Below, one piece after another: positions 27,900-40,100 of a stretch of DNA of 64,000 bases. The notes beneath the pieces were generated by a model. It was not told where the DNA came from. It ran no database searches and saw nothing but the letters and a program-made list of their open reading frames with translations. The first letter of the stretch is position 1; each line of letters starts with the position of its first letter. Made by a program: the position numbers and the translations under genes. Origin of the DNA: Trichomonas vaginalis G3 (lineage: Eukaryota; Parabasalia; Trichomonadida; Trichomonadidae); the NCBI RefSeq assembly GCF_026262505.1, contig NC_067205.1, forward strand, positions 21,795,585-21,859,584. Reading direction: 5' to 3'.

Positions 27900-29540
27900 T
27901 TAATAATGATTTCCATGATTATTATATTGGATGTTCATATCAATGTTCGGAATTTGCTTAAGACAATTAATAATTTCTGTATTTTTTCGCTCAAATGCGA
28001 GTAAAAACGGTGTCTTATTTGACTTATCTTTAATATTTGGATTAATGTTTGGAAGAGAACAAACAGTTTTGATGATATCAAGATTTTGGTATTGAACTGC
28101 ATGATGAAGAAGAGTTTGACCATTATTATCTTGAATATTCGGATCAATGTTCTTAACTGTTATGAGAGAATTAATAATTTCTGGAAGTTTTTGGTAATAA
28201 ACTGCATTATGAAGAAAAGTTCGACCATACTTATCTTGAATATTTGGATCAATGTTCTTAACTGTTAATAGAGAATTAATAATTTCTGGAAGTTTTTGAT
28301 ATTGAACTGCATAATGAAGAAGAGTATTACCTTCATTATCTTGAATATTCGGATCAATGTTCTTAACTGTTAAGAGACAATTTATAATTTCTGGATTTTT
28401 TCGCTCAAATGCGAGTAAAAACGGTGTCTTATTTGACTCATCTTTAATATTTGGATTAATGTTTGGAAGAGAACAAACAGTTTTGATGATATCAAGATTT
28501 TGGTATTGAACTGCATAATGAAGAAGAGTATTACCATAATTATCTTGAATATTCGGATCAAAGCTCTTAACAGTTAAGAGACATTCAATGAGTTCAGTGT
28601 TTTTAATGTTAAAAGGGTATTCAAGAAATGTACGTCCTTCAACATATGAGGAATTGATATTAAAACCTGGGACTGAACAAATAGCTTTAATAGCATCTTT
28701 ATTATTATTCTTAAATGCATAAAAAAGGGGATTGTAATGATAAAAATTATCTTTTGCATTGATATCAATTCCAGGAACTGAACAAAGGAATTCAATTGCT
28801 TGAGTATTATTTTTTTCTGCTGCATAATGTAAAACTGTCATTCCTTGATTATCTTTTGCATTGATATCAATATTAGGAATTGAACAAAGGAATTCAATTG
28901 TTTGAGTATTATTTATTTGTGCTGCATAATGTAAAACTGTCATTCCTTGATTATCTTTTGCATTGATATCAATATTAGGAATTGAACAAAGGAATTTTAA
29001 TGCTTCAATATTTCCATTGTTTAATGCATAATGAATCAATGATGAATCGTATTTATCTTTGACATGAATGTAAGCATTTTGACTTGCAAATTTGATTGTT
29101 TCTGCATCATTCTCAAGATAGCAGTTGATCAAAATATGGTAAATCTTTTCAAAATCAGTTGAATTGGCATTGCAATGTATAAGATACTTCAGATTTTTAC
29201 TTTTCTTTGTTTCTGTACTCGGTTTTTGTGATTTAATGAAATTTGAGATGTCAAAAAGTGTCCTGTTGTTTGTTATTTTTGAAATAAATTCTAAAAGTTT
29301 GTAAGCAGATTCAACATTTTCAAAATTGTCGATTTTAGCATGTTGAATAATAACGAAGACTTCTGAGATCCTAAATTTCTTCTTTATTATTGTAGATGTC
29401 GTGATAAATTGTTCTGGAGTGAATAAACAATAATCAAAGATCATTGAGAGATCTGCAACAGATCTCATGGCAATAAAATCTTCGTTGTTGTACCAGTTAT
29501 CGAAATCCTGGGCATATGCTTCATAATCAATAGAACACAT
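27900..29540 (-). CDS. DUF3447-type ankyrin repeat protein
   Basis: I take the internal ATG at 29540 (MCSIDYEAYAQDF) because the 19 upstream residues (MILFLIKNTF...) do not fit the family. Residues 1-150 resemble the T. vaginalis DUF3447 N-terminal region. From about 165 to the end are roughly ten ankyrin repeats, with NTLLHYAVQYQNLDIIKTVC and PNIDINAKDNQGMTVLHYAA among them; two blocks are almost identical copies, pointing to recent internal duplication. Such proteins form a family of hundreds in this species and act as protein-binding scaffolds. Partner unknown. Confidence 0.85.
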   Translation of the reverse strand: MCSIDYEAYAQDFDNWYNNEDFIAMRSVADLSMIFDYCLFTPEQFITTSTIIKKKFRISEVFVIIQHAKIDNFENVESAYKLLEFISKITNNRTLFDISNFIKSQKPSTETKKSKNLKYLIHCNANSTDFEKIYHILINCYLENDAETIKFASQNAYIHVKDKYDSSLIHYALNNGNIEALKFLCSIPNIDINAKDNQGMTVLHYAAQINNTQTIEFLCSIPNIDINAKDNQGMTVLHYAAEKNNTQAIEFLCSVPGIDINAKDNFYHYNPLFYAFKNNNKDAIKAICSVPGFNINSSYVEGRTFLEYPFNIKNTELIECLLTVKSFDPNIQDNYGNTLLHYAVQYQNLDIIKTVCSLPNINPNIKDESNKTPFLLAFERKNPEIINCLLTVKNIDPNIQDNEGNTLLHYAVQYQKLPEIINSLLTVKNIDPNIQDKYGRTFLHNAVYYQKLPEIINSLITVKNIDPNIQDNNGQTLLHHAVQYQNLDIIKTVCSLPNINPNIKDKSNKTPFLLAFERKNTEIINCLKQIPNIDMNIQYNNHGNHY

Positions 29541-29955
29541 TAATAAAAATATAAACCGTTTTTTACAAAAAGTATTTTTGATCAAGAACAAGATCATGAT
29601 TTATCTATTTTAGGGTGCCTTATTTGGAATATTTTGCATATTCTATGCTAGTCAAAATGTGAAGTGACGAGTCTTATGATTTTTGATGAAGATTTCTCGA
29701 AATTAGTCGATCAGATGCTCATTTTTCATTGAAATAATATGTTTAAATATGATTAAGAGTCTATATCTTCATTATTGAAAAAACTGAACACCAGCTTAGT
29801 CTCTTTAAAAAAAATGTGCATAGGATAGCATCTTATTATTGATTAAATATTTCATAATATTGGTCGCCAAATCTTTGTTCTTATTCACTATCTTGGGCAA
29901 GTGTTTAAAATTGAATAGTTGTAAACATTGACAGTGATATAAATAAACGGTCGCA
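29541..29955. other. AT-rich intergenic spacer between divergent host genes
   Basis: A shared upstream region of the ankyrin gene (reverse) and coiled-coil gene (forward). TCACTAT at 29885-29891 and a reverse TCACTTC near 29655 are possible initiators, but both are far from the starts. Confidence 0.35.
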
Positions 29956-31197
29956 ATGAATTTGAATCAGGGAAATTACCCTGATTCAAGTACTTCCTAT
30001 AATATATCTATTGAATCAAGTGCCGATTTTGATAGTATTAAGCAAAGCTGCCAAGCAATTGAGAATTTTATTGAAGAACACAAAGATAAATTTCAAAAAT
30101 CGCAGATATTTAAAGCACTTATTGCTTTACACGACTTGTTCAAGATTGAAATTACGAAAGGAATTCAATTACGACAAATTTTATTCGAAGAACGTAATAT
30201 TAATACGAAGTTACATACAGAGCTTCGATCTTTCTATGAAATAATAGAAAAGCAGACAAATCTATCAGTAAATTCGATATCTTCTGCCAAAAATGCAATT
30301 TTGAAGAATTTTCAAGATAACGAAGAATATAAAGCTTCAAAAGAGCTTGAAATTGCATCATTTACTTCTAAAATTGACAACCTGTCATCAAAAAATGCCG
30401 AATTGCAGTCAGCAATTTCAATTTTGCAAAAACAATATAACGAATCAAAAAATAATCAACAAAATATGATTAAATATGAGCAATATCAGCAAGTACTCGA
30501 CACAAATAACTCATTACAGACACAAATTAAGAATCTTCAAAAGGAAAATTTGGAATTTCAAATTCAGATTCAAAATACTAAGATATCAGCATCAACAAAT
30601 CAAGAACTTCAGCTACAGATATCAAATGAACGTCAAAAGAATCAACAGCTTATAGAAAAAAATAATGATTTGTTAAATCAAGTTCAAAATCTTTCTTCGA
30701 AAGCGTCATCATTAGAATCAAACTTCACACCAACTATTCAAAAGCTTCAGCTCGATTTAAACTCTAAAAATGAAGAGATATCCAGATTAAAAATGCAAAT
30801 TGTTGACATACAAACTGAAAATCGGAAAGAAATAGATCAATTGGTCAAAGAGAATAAGATACTTGTAGCATCATTAAGTAAAACTAGTAATATATCGTTA
30901 TTAAATGTTTTCCAAGATATTTGCAAGATATTAAATGTTCCTTTAACAACAAAGCCCGAAGAATTGCCACTAATAATTGAACGTTTAACTCATGATGGAT
31001 ATACATCAACATATGAGTTTTCATCGTTTGATGATTCATATATTATTGGATTACGACCTTTAATCTTAGTTGCATTAACTTGTAATAGACTTTTGGCTAA
31101 TTGCAAGGAAAGAAGCTTAAGTTTGACGAGTGAAATAGAGAATTTAAAGAATGAACTCATTTCTGCAAGAAATCATATTGAAGTAAGTGAAATTTAA
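29956..31197 (+). CDS. Coiled-coil protein (413 aa), host
   Basis: Residues 30-110 are helical; 110-310 is a long heptad-patterned coil (LQSAISILQKQYNESKNN, LSSKASSLESNF, LQLDLNSKNEEISRLKMQI). Residues 315-385 form a compact region (NISLLNVFQDICKILNVPL, DGYTSTYEFSSFDDSYI), and a final coil follows. No catalytic motif. Possibly a cytoskeletal or trafficking tether, but I cannot name it. Stop is followed by the TAATAAA signal. Confidence 0.75.
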   Translation: MNLNQGNYPDSSTSYNISIESSADFDSIKQSCQAIENFIEEHKDKFQKSQIFKALIALHDLFKIEITKGIQLRQILFEERNINTKLHTELRSFYEIIEKQTNLSVNSISSAKNAILKNFQDNEEYKASKELEIASFTSKIDNLSSKNAELQSAISILQKQYNESKNNQQNMIKYEQYQQVLDTNNSLQTQIKNLQKENLEFQIQIQNTKISASTNQELQLQISNERQKNQQLIEKNNDLLNQVQNLSSKASSLESNFTPTIQKLQLDLNSKNEEISRLKMQIVDIQTENRKEIDQLVKENKILVASLSKTSNISLLNVFQDICKILNVPLTTKPEELPLIIERLTHDGYTSTYEFSSFDDSYIIGLRPLILVALTCNRLLANCKERSLSLTSEIENLKNELISARNHIEVSEI

Positions 31198-31337
31198 TAA
31201 AAAATGTTTGTATTTTATCTTTATATAACAAATAGCATATTCTGTAGCTAATAGGAGTAGAATATATTCTCTATTAATAAGATGTTTCATGTAAATTTTC
31301 AATGACACTTTAAAGTTAGATGGGTGTAAGTGCAGCC

Positions 31338-31465
31338 TTAAGGGTGCACTTACCACTTTCTGACACTCTCTCAAAAAGAGATATGCGGGTGTGAAGAGAC
31401 ATAGAAAATTAAACCTTAAACAAGAAATTTGAGAGATTGTCAGAAAGCGGTAAGTGCACCCTTAA
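31338..31465. mobile_element. MITE-like 128-bp inverted-repeat element
   Basis: Arms 31338-31374 and 31428-31465 are about 37-38 bp imperfect inverted repeats, starting TTAAGGGTGCACTTACC and ending GGTAAGTGCACCCTTAA. TTAA at both tips resembles piggyBac-type targets. The 53-bp core has no coding content. A half copy sits at 34405-34445. Confidence 0.7.
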
Positions 31466-31631
31466 CAATCTCTTATAAAATTCAAAACTTAGTGATCCTC
31501 AATTGTGGGAGTGATAACGATGCACTCTCTTGCGCATCAGGTCTCCGGTCTTACATGACTGCTGTATTAAAGTATCAAAAACTCAAATTTGATATTAAAA
31601 TTGAGAGAGTGGAACCGTATACTTAAAAAGT

Positions 31632-32606
31632 TTATTTTAAAACAGATAGATTTACTGCTCCAAGAAATGGTGTTCTATAAACTTTATTAACAATATTTTT
31701 GATGTTTTTCATTTTGAATTTTTCTTCTTTATATTTTTTAAATGTATCATCTTTATTTTCTTTGATTTCTGCAGCAATACAATAATATGTTGAATAATGA
31801 GATATAAATGAATCTAATGGTTCAATTGAATCAAATGTATCTGCATTATTATAGATAGTTTGAGTTACATTATTATTATTAAAGTAACAATTATCAATAG
31901 TTGGTTTATTTTCAAATAAATAATTTCCTTTATTTCCTATGAATGAACAACTTGAATATGTAACTGAACCATAAAGAGAAAATATTGAATTACTTTTTCT
32001 ACAATCATTGTTTAAATAATTACATTTTGTAATATTCAAATCACCAGAATTGGCCATTCCAGCATTTGGAGATGAAATATTTGAAGCTGTTGTGAAATTA
32101 ATAATTCCTGTCCCTGTTGGATCTTGCATTATATATGCAGCAAACCAAGTAATTTCATTGTGATAAGATGTATTCATGTTACTTACTTTGATATCTCCAT
32201 GAAAATGATAAAAAGAGGCATGGTGTCCATTGCATTGTGAAATTGAACTTTCAAATGCATAACTTTTGTTGTTACTATTTTCAACTGAATAAATTTCATA
32301 TCCACATCCACCTAAACTACCTGAAACAATTGATGAGAGTAATATACAAATATGAACCAAAAAACAGTCAGAATTCTCGATATAGAATGATCCACCATTT
32401 TGTGTGGAGCTGTTATTGTAAAATGTGCATGTTTCGAGTAAGACTTTGCTGCTTGAATCAAGGTAAATTGCTGTATTTTGATAATGGAAAGAAAATATTG
32501 CATCATGTATGTAATAATTTCCGTTCCCCCATATAGTTTCGTTAATTGTTTTATTGAAAGTCTCAACTGTGCCATAATAATCAGAAAAACTTTGATGAAG
32601 CTGCAT
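31632..32606 (-). CDS. Beta-helix (Pmp-like) protein, short member
   Basis: 324 residues. The middle is a right-handed beta-helix pattern of repeated asparagine/cysteine turns: CTFYNNSSTQNGGSFYIE, ITKCNYLNNDC, YSSCSFIGNKGNYLFENKP, CYFNNNN. Such proteins are an expanded T. vaginalis family resembling chlamydial Pmp and BspA-side surface proteins. No membrane helix is seen at the C-terminus, which ends KVYRTPFLGAVNLSVLK, so it is either secreted or a truncated relative. The start is uncertain; no signal peptide is visible. A paralogue in the same direction lies 3 kb away. Confidence 0.65.
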   Translation of the reverse strand: MQLHQSFSDYYGTVETFNKTINETIWGNGNYYIHDAIFSFHYQNTAIYLDSSSKVLLETCTFYNNSSTQNGGSFYIENSDCFLVHICILLSSIVSGSLGGCGYEIYSVENSNNKSYAFESSISQCNGHHASFYHFHGDIKVSNMNTSYHNEITWFAAYIMQDPTGTGIINFTTASNISSPNAGMANSGDLNITKCNYLNNDCRKSNSIFSLYGSVTYSSCSFIGNKGNYLFENKPTIDNCYFNNNNVTQTIYNNADTFDSIEPLDSFISHYSTYYCIAAEIKENKDDTFKKYKEEKFKMKNIKNIVNKVYRTPFLGAVNLSVLK

Positions 32607-33175
32607 ATAGCTTTGATGGTTGGTTTATTTTGTTCATTATGCATTTCTGAGTGCTGATCCGTATGAACAGTGCTCAAATTATAGTTAAATATAATTGAAA
32701 TGATGCTGTGATATAAATTTAATTTCCCATAAGATTTTTGTACTTGATGTTTAAACTTCAATTTTCTGGCTTCTAATTTTCCAATTTTCACAGGGATGTG
32801 CGAGTATTTATTCACGATATTCCAAAATAATTTGTAACAGAATTTGAACAAATTGATGTGGCCATAGTAAATTTTTGAAGATAGGAAATGCAGTTACACA
32901 TTTTAAATTTCATGAATTAAGATTATTTTTGAGAATTGAAATATCAAGAATTTTCTCAAAATGTTCAAATAATATTGATATATAAAGTATATATGATTAG
33001 TTCATTTAATCAAATTAATGAAATAAACGATTTTTGAATTTAGAAATTTAAAATCAAGGTCTATATTGCCCCAAAACAAGAAATATTTTCAATATATAGT
33101 AAATGTAATATAATTTGCTTATCAAATCAATCAAAATCTACCTCAAATGACGATTTTTTGTCAAAAAAATATAAA
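32607..33175. other. AT-rich intergenic region
   Basis: Holds the shared upstream of the reverse beta-helix gene and the forward membrane protein gene. Short alternative frames here are overlapped by gene 31632-32606 and are not supported. Confidence 0.4.
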
Positions 33176-34189
33176 ATGGATTCTCTTTCTCCAGAAGAGT
33201 TTATTATTTTACAGGATGATATGTGCCATATTGTAAGTGAGACGAATAACCAAATTGCAATCCTCCCATCCACTCTTTTCTTAACAAACAAGAAGCTTCT
33301 CGTAAAAACAATTTATGATAAAGTCAATACTCATTTTATTAACATTGCAGACATTGACTCTTTTGAACAGACAGAAGTAAACGATTGCAATGTACTCAAA
33401 ATGATTGGAAGAGACCCGAAAAATACCTTAGGAATTTTCTTCACTGATCCTGACCACCAAAAGACTTTTGCCGAGCTTCTTTCTAAACTACTTGAGACAC
33501 AGCAAATAGGACAAGCGCAATTTGATGCACTTGCGCTAGGTATTCAGCGTCGTGTCCGAGAATGTGGTGATGTCAACAAGTTCTACGTTGAATATCATAC
33601 AATCAAAGATAACATCATTAACGAACCACCACCACAAGTCGTAGAACAAGTAAATGAGAACGCAGTTAAGTTATTATCACATTTCCAAGGTGTTTCATCA
33701 CAAACCATTGATGCATTGAACGATATGATATCTCGTAGTGAAACCCTCTTCTTCGCTACCTTTGTTGGCCTGATTTTGATCTTTAATTTACTTTTAATTT
33801 TAGTTCCGTTCGGTCTTTTTGTTTCAGCGACCGTATTTATCCTTATTCTTAACCGCAGCATTAAGCTGCTCTTCTCTAAAGACGCAAAGAACATCAAACA
33901 GAAGATGAAAGAGTTGGATCAACAATTACGTAAAAGATTCAAGAAGATTCTTGGCAGTTTCGAAGTATTTAAGTCATCATTCGATCGCAGACTACTTTGG
34001 AAGAATCCAAGACAAACTCTTGAAGTCGAATTGTTTTTGTTCTCTATTGCACTTATGTTTTACAACTTTGACTCAGCATTTGTTTTGGCAACATCAATGT
34101 TTGGCCTCGGATTCGTCGAAAGATGGGATCCATTTGGATTTGGCTCTCTTTATGAAATCCTTGCAGAACTATTCACTTTCTCTCATTAA
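33176..34189 (+). CDS. Membrane protein with PH/GRAM-like N-terminus and hairpin membrane region
   Basis: The first ATG is at 33176 (MDSLSPEEF). Residues about 25-110 have the strand pattern of a GRAM/PH fold (ILPSTLFLTNKKLLVKTIYD, HFINIADIDSFE, NVLKMIGRDPKNTLGIFF, HQKTFAELLSKLLE). A hydrophobic stretch of about 35 residues at 191-226 looks like a double-spanning hairpin; a coil follows, then another hydrophobic segment at about 280-310. This layout resembles MCTP/reticulon-like ER proteins bearing GRAM domains. A membrane-contact or ER-shaping role is inference. Stop is TAAA. Confidence 0.7.
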   Translation: MDSLSPEEFIILQDDMCHIVSETNNQIAILPSTLFLTNKKLLVKTIYDKVNTHFINIADIDSFEQTEVNDCNVLKMIGRDPKNTLGIFFTDPDHQKTFAELLSKLLETQQIGQAQFDALALGIQRRVRECGDVNKFYVEYHTIKDNIINEPPPQVVEQVNENAVKLLSHFQGVSSQTIDALNDMISRSETLFFATFVGLILIFNLLLILVPFGLFVSATVFILILNRSIKLLFSKDAKNIKQKMKELDQQLRKRFKKILGSFEVFKSSFDRRLLWKNPRQTLEVELFLFSIALMFYNFDSAFVLATSMFGLGFVERWDPFGFGSLYEILAELFTFSH

Positions 34190-34651
34190 ATAAACCTTGT
34201 TCGTATTACTAATTGTACATGATTTATAAATTATAATTTTTTTTTCCTAATGTAACATATAAATTATCTGACACACAAATTTTTTTGATATCTATAAATT
34301 AAAATCACTATTGATCACACCAAATGTTGGTATTCTCTGTCGATAAAAGTTATTATAAACAACTATAGATTACGGTATTATTGTTTTTTACTATTTCAAA
34401 CTAATGTGAGAGTTTGTCAGAAAGTGGTGCGTGCACTATTCATTAAGTGTGTATATCGTTTTACAAAAGATCGACATATCTTCGACTTTTTGATATCAAA
34501 TTCTACCAGGTCTGTCTTTTGGACCGAGAAAACCTTCTTCGTTTATGTAACAAAAACAACACTAGAATTCCCAATAATAGCACAAAGCATCGAATAATCA
34601 TAAGTTTCTTACAATTTTCTGACTTTAATTCAAAATGACTAATTAAAAAAG
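34190..34651. other. Intergenic; half copy of MITE arm
   Basis: At 34405-34441, GAGAGTTTGTCAGAAAGTGG and the following GTGCGTGCAC match one arm of the element at 31338-31465. It is about 210 bp from the paralogous beta-helix gene end, the same arrangement as at 31465-31632. Confidence 0.6.
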
Positions 34652-35636
34652 TTATTTTAAAACAGATAGAGTTACTGCTCTAACAAATGGTGTTTTATAA
34701 ACTTTCTTGACAATAATTTTGATATTTTTCAGTTTTAATTTTTCTTTTTGATATTTTTTATATGAATCAACTTTATTTTCTTCTGTTTTTGCAGCAATAC
34801 AATAATATGTTGAATAATGAGATATAAAAGAATCTAATTGTTCAACTGAATCAAATGTATCAGGATAATTATTTATAGCTCGAATGACATTATTATTATT
34901 AAAGAAACAACTATAAACGGATTTTGGTTCTGGAAAAAATAAATAGATTCCTTTATTTCCTATGAATGAACAACTTGAATATTTAGTTGAAGAGGTACAC
35001 CAAATTATTGCAAAATCACTTCCTGTATATTCATTGTTTAAATAATTACTTTTTGTAATACTATATTCACCTTCAGAATTGTAAATTCCAGCAATTTCTG
35101 TAGAAGAAGTATTTGATGCTGTTGTGAAATTAATAATTCCTGTTCCTGTTGGAAAGTCAATCGAATATGCAGCATAAGAAGTAATTTCATGATAAGATGT
35201 GTTCATGTTACTTACTTGGATATCTCCATAGCAATGACCAAAAGAAGAACTGTGTCCACATGCATTGTGAAACTGAACTTTCAAATGCATAATTTTTGTT
35301 GTTACTATCATAAACTGAAGAAATGTCATATCCACATCCACCTAAATCACTTGAAATAATTGATGAGAGTAATAAACAAATATGAGCTAAAATACAGTCA
35401 GATTTCTCAATACAAAACGATCCACCATGTTCTGTTGAGCTGTTATTGTAAAATGTGCATGTTTCGAGTAATACTTTGCTGCTGGAATTAAGATAAATTG
35501 CTGTTTTTTGATAATAGAAAGAAAATATTGCATTATGAATGTAATAATCGCCATTTCCTGATATAGTTTCGTTATATGTTTTATTGATATGCTCGACTTG
35601 CCCATAGTATTTGGAAAAACTTTTTTGAAGTTGCAT
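34652..35636 (-). pseudogene. Beta-helix (Pmp-like) protein, frameshifted paralogue
   Basis: Two overlapping frames (35208-35636 and 34652-35341) together cover the same protein as 31632-32606: YYIHNAIFSFYYQKTAIYL, CTFYNNSSTEHGGSF, YSSCSFIGNKGIYLF, and the same end TPFVRAVTLSVLK. A frameshift lies in the overlap (35208-35341), close to the segment around SQC. This is a host gene copy that has lost one frame or has an assembly indel. It is a direct duplicate of the gene 3 kb upstream, with similar flanking sequence. Confidence 0.75.
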
Positions 35637-37141
35637 AAAGAGTTGTTGACTGATTCATTTTGTTGAATATGCAATACTGAGCTTTGATTCATTTAAATGT
35701 TGTCGAAATTATCGTTAATAATTCCAGGAAATCAATTTCATAGACGACTTTTTTTTGAATCATGGAAAATTAATCATAATAAGAATCAGATTCATTAATC
35801 AGAAGGAATAACTTATAATTCCTCAAAAATCGAGGCCACACCCTTGAATATTTTAACTACCCAGGTATCTAAAATACCATTTATCGCCTGAAAAGCACCC
35901 TTAATTTATGCCAATTGACAAAATAAAGATATGTTTAGAATGCTGATATGATGGAGAATCATGCTGCATCATTATTGGCCAGCAATATATAATATTTAAG
36001 AAATCTACGAGATTATCTGATTTCATGAAACTCAATGTATACTAAGTTTCAGACTTTGAAATTTTAACATGTTGATATGGGTACATAGGGTTTATGATTC
36101 CAGTCATTTATTTAAAAAATTACAAAAATGAATTAATATGATGTGAGTAACAATGGTAATAAACGCTTAATTACTAATATATTATTTCTTGGTAGGAATG
36201 AAATGTTTTGGTGACATTTATAGAAGTTAAGCTGAGAATCAAAAATGCAAAAATTATTTTAAATATTACAAGCATTATTTGATGTCATTGAGTTTAGAGT
36301 CGTGTAGATATATGAGTACAATATGTTATTGATGTATATATGCAATAATTGTGAAAATGAAATGTGAATCTCAAGATGAGTTGCATGTTACTGCGCTATA
36401 ATTTGAATTCAATACGTACATAACATTACTAAATGTATTTTAAGATAATACAAAAAATTAAGCTTGCAAAAAGATATCGAAATGTAATTTTCATTAGATT
36501 CAAAGTTCTGAATAGATTTTGATTTTAACTATTGATGAGTTTGTCAAACCTCTATAATAATAGAATGTAGAACTAATTAAATATAATTAATAAAAAATAC
36601 AAATTTAAGTGATATTATAAGAGATATATGTGATGTTACCAATATGATATGATATTGGAGAACTGATAGAATTGTGATGTGAGACTAAATATGATTTTAT
36701 TATGAATAGGAAATAATATTAGAAGAATTTCTTGAATTTAATGTATCTGAATATGTAATCGGGCATATATTCTATATATTGGTAGGTTAACTAGAAATAA
36801 GAAGATGAAAGATTGTTAATGAATAATATGAGATTAAGCGAAAATATATTGTTCTAATAGATGAGTGTTGAGATCCAATATATATGAAGAGGGATATGTG
36901 AGAGGAAATATGTATATTTAATAAAATAAGCGATGAGAGAAAAAATAACAAAGATTTATATGAAATTTTGAGTATTGAAAAAGCTCGATTAGTGATTTTA
37001 TGTCTGTTAAAGGAATAGATATTCTAGGAGAAAGATAAATTGAATTAAAGAAGAATAAAAAAAGTTGATTAAGAATGATAAAAATATTGAATTGTATGAA
37101 AATGGAAAGAAGGAATAAATTGGTGTTGGTATGACGGTATG
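35637..37141. other. AT-rich intergenic region, 1.5 kb
   Basis: No supported gene. Composition is extreme AT with repeated ATATGAT-type words. No RNA gene or repeat family was recognised. Confidence 0.5.
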
Positions 37142-40100
37142 ATTTCGGGAGATATTGCCTCTGCATGTCTCCCAGAATGGAACAATGTTCCGCATTGATA
37201 ACTTGAACGCGGAAGTTTGACCGACAAGAGTGTATTGTGCACTCCTGTCGGTCGCAGTGTCTCATTCTGGGAGACATTGCCTCTGCATGTCTCCCAGAAT
37301 GGAACAATGTTCCGCATTGATAACTTGAACGCGGAAGTTTGACCGACAAGAGTGTATTGTGCACTCCTGTCGGTCGCAGTGTCTCATTCTGGGAGACATT
37401 GCCTCTGCATGTCTCCCAGAATGGAACAATGTTCCGCATTGATAACTTGAACGCGGAAGTTTGACCGACAAGAGTGTATTGTGCACTCCTGTCGGTCGCA
37501 GTGTCTCATTCTGGGAGACATTGCCTCTGCATGTCTCCCAGAATGGAACAATGTTCCGCATTGATAACTTGAACGCGGAAGTTTGACCGACAAGAGTGTA
37601 TTGTGCACTCCTGTCGGTCGCAGTGTCTCATTCTGGGAGACATTGCCTCTGCATGTCTCCCAGAATGGAACAATGTTCCGCATTGATAACTTGAACGCGG
37701 AAGTTTGACCGACAAGAGTGTATTGTGCACTCCTGTCGGTCGCAGTGTCTCATTCTGGGAGACATTGCCTCTGCATGTCTCCCAGAATGGAACAATGTTC
37801 CGCATTGATAACTTGAACGCGGAAGTTTGACCGACAAGAGTGTATTGTGCACTCCTGTCGGTCGCAGTGTCTCATTCTGGGAGACATTGCCTCTGCATGT
37901 CTCCCAGAATGGAACAATGTTCCGCATTGATAACTTGAACGCGGAAGTTTGACCGACAAGAGTGTATTGTGCACTCCTGTCGGTCGCAGTGTCTCATTCT
38001 GGGAGACATTGCCTCTGCATGTCTCCCAGAATGGAACAATGTTCCGCATTGATAACTTGAACGCGGAAGTTTGACCGACAAGAGTGTATTGTGCACTCCT
38101 GTCGGTCGCAGTGTCTCATTCTGGGAGACATTGCCTCTGCATGTCTCCCAGAATGGAACAATGTTCCGCATTGATAACTTGAACGCGGAAGTTTGACCGA
38201 CAAGAGTGTATTGTGCACTCCTGTCGGTCGCAGTGTCTCATTCTGGGAGACATTGCCTCTGCATGTCTCCCAGAATGGAACAATGTTCCGCATTGATAAC
38301 TTGAACGCGGAAGTTTGACCGACAAGAGTGTATTGTGCACTCCTGTCGGTCGCAGTGTCTCATTCTGGGAGACATTGCCTCTGCATGTCTCCCAGAATGG
38401 AACAATGTTCCGCATTGATAACTTGAACGCGGAAGTTTGACCGACAAGAGTGTATTGTGCACTCCTGTCGGTCGCAGTGTCTCATTCTGGGAGACATTGC
38501 CTCTGCATGTCTCCCAGAATGGAACAATGTTCCGCATTGATAACTTGAACGCGGAAGTTTGACCGACAAGAGTGTATTGTGCACTCCTGTCGGTCGCAGT
38601 GTCTCATTCTGGGAGACATTGCCTCTGCATGTCTCCCAGAATGGAACAATGTTCCGCATTGATAACTTGAACGCGGAAGTTTGACCGACAAGAGTGTATT
38701 GTGCACTCCTGTCGGTCGCAGTGTCTCATTCTGGGAGACATTGCCTCTGCATGTCTCCCAGAATGGAACAATGTTCCGCATTGATAACTTGAACGCGGAA
38801 GTTTGACCGACAAGAGTGTATTGTGCACTCCTGTCGGTCGCAGTGTCTCATTCTGGGAGACATTGCCTCTGCATGTCTCCCAGAATGGAACAATGTTCCG
38901 CATTGATAACTTGAACGCGGAAGTTTGACCGACAAGAGTGTATTGTGCACTCCTGTCGGTCGCAGTGTCTCATTCTGGGAGACATTGCCTCTGCATGTCT
39001 CCCAGAATGGAACAATGTTCCGCATTGATAACTTGAACGCGGAAGTTTGACCGACAAGAGTGTATTGTGCACTCCTGTCGGTCGCAGTGTCTCATTCTGG
39101 GAGACATTGCCTCTGCATGTCTCCCAGAATGGAACAATGTTCCGCATTGATAACTTGAACGCGGAAGTTTGACCGACAAGAGTGTATTGTGCACTCCTGT
39201 CGGTCGCAGTGTCTCATTCTGGGAGACATTGCCTCTGCATGTCTCCCAGAATGGAACAATGTTCCGCATTGATAACTTGAACGCGGAAGTTTGACCGACA
39301 AGAGTGTATTGTGCACTCCTGTCGGTCGCAGTGTCTCATTCTGGGAGACATTGCCTCTGCATGTCTCCCAGAATGGAACAATGTTCCGCATTGATAACTT
39401 GAACGCGGAAGTTTGACCGACAAGAGTGTATTGTGCACTCCTGTCGGTCGCAGTGTCTCATTCTGGGAGACATTGCCTCTGCATGTCTCCCAGAATGGAA
39501 CAATGTTCCGCATTGATAACTTGAACGCGGAAGTTTGACCGACAAGAGTGTATTGTGCACTCCTGTCGGTCGCAGTGTCTCATTCTGGGAGACATTGCCT
39601 CTGCATGTCTCCCAGAATGGAACAATGTTCCGCATTGATAACTTGAACGCGGAAGTTTGACCGACAAGAGTGTATTGTGCACTCCTGTCGGTCGCAGTGT
39701 CTCATTCTGGGAGACATTGCCTCTGCATGTCTCCCAGAATGGAACAATGTTCCGCATTGATAACTTGAACGCGGAAGTTTGACCGACAAGAGTGTATTGT
39801 GCACTCCTGTCGGTCGCAGTGTCTCATTCTGGGAGACATTGCCTCTGCATGTCTCCCAGAATGGAACAATGTTCCGCATTGATAACTTGAACGCGGAAGT
39901 TTGACCGACAAGAGTGTATTGTGCACTCCTGTCGGTCGCAGTGTCTCATTCTGGGAGACATTGCCTCTGCATGTCTCCCAGAATGGAACAATGTTCCGCA
40001 TTGATAACTTGAACGCGGAAGTTTGACCGACAAGAGTGTATTGTGCACTCCTGTCGGTCGCAGTGTCTCATTCTGGGAGACATTGCCTCTGCATGTCTCC

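Noticed and set aside
33595-33897. Reverse 100-residue frame inside the membrane protein gene
   Set aside because: Antisense of a well-supported gene.
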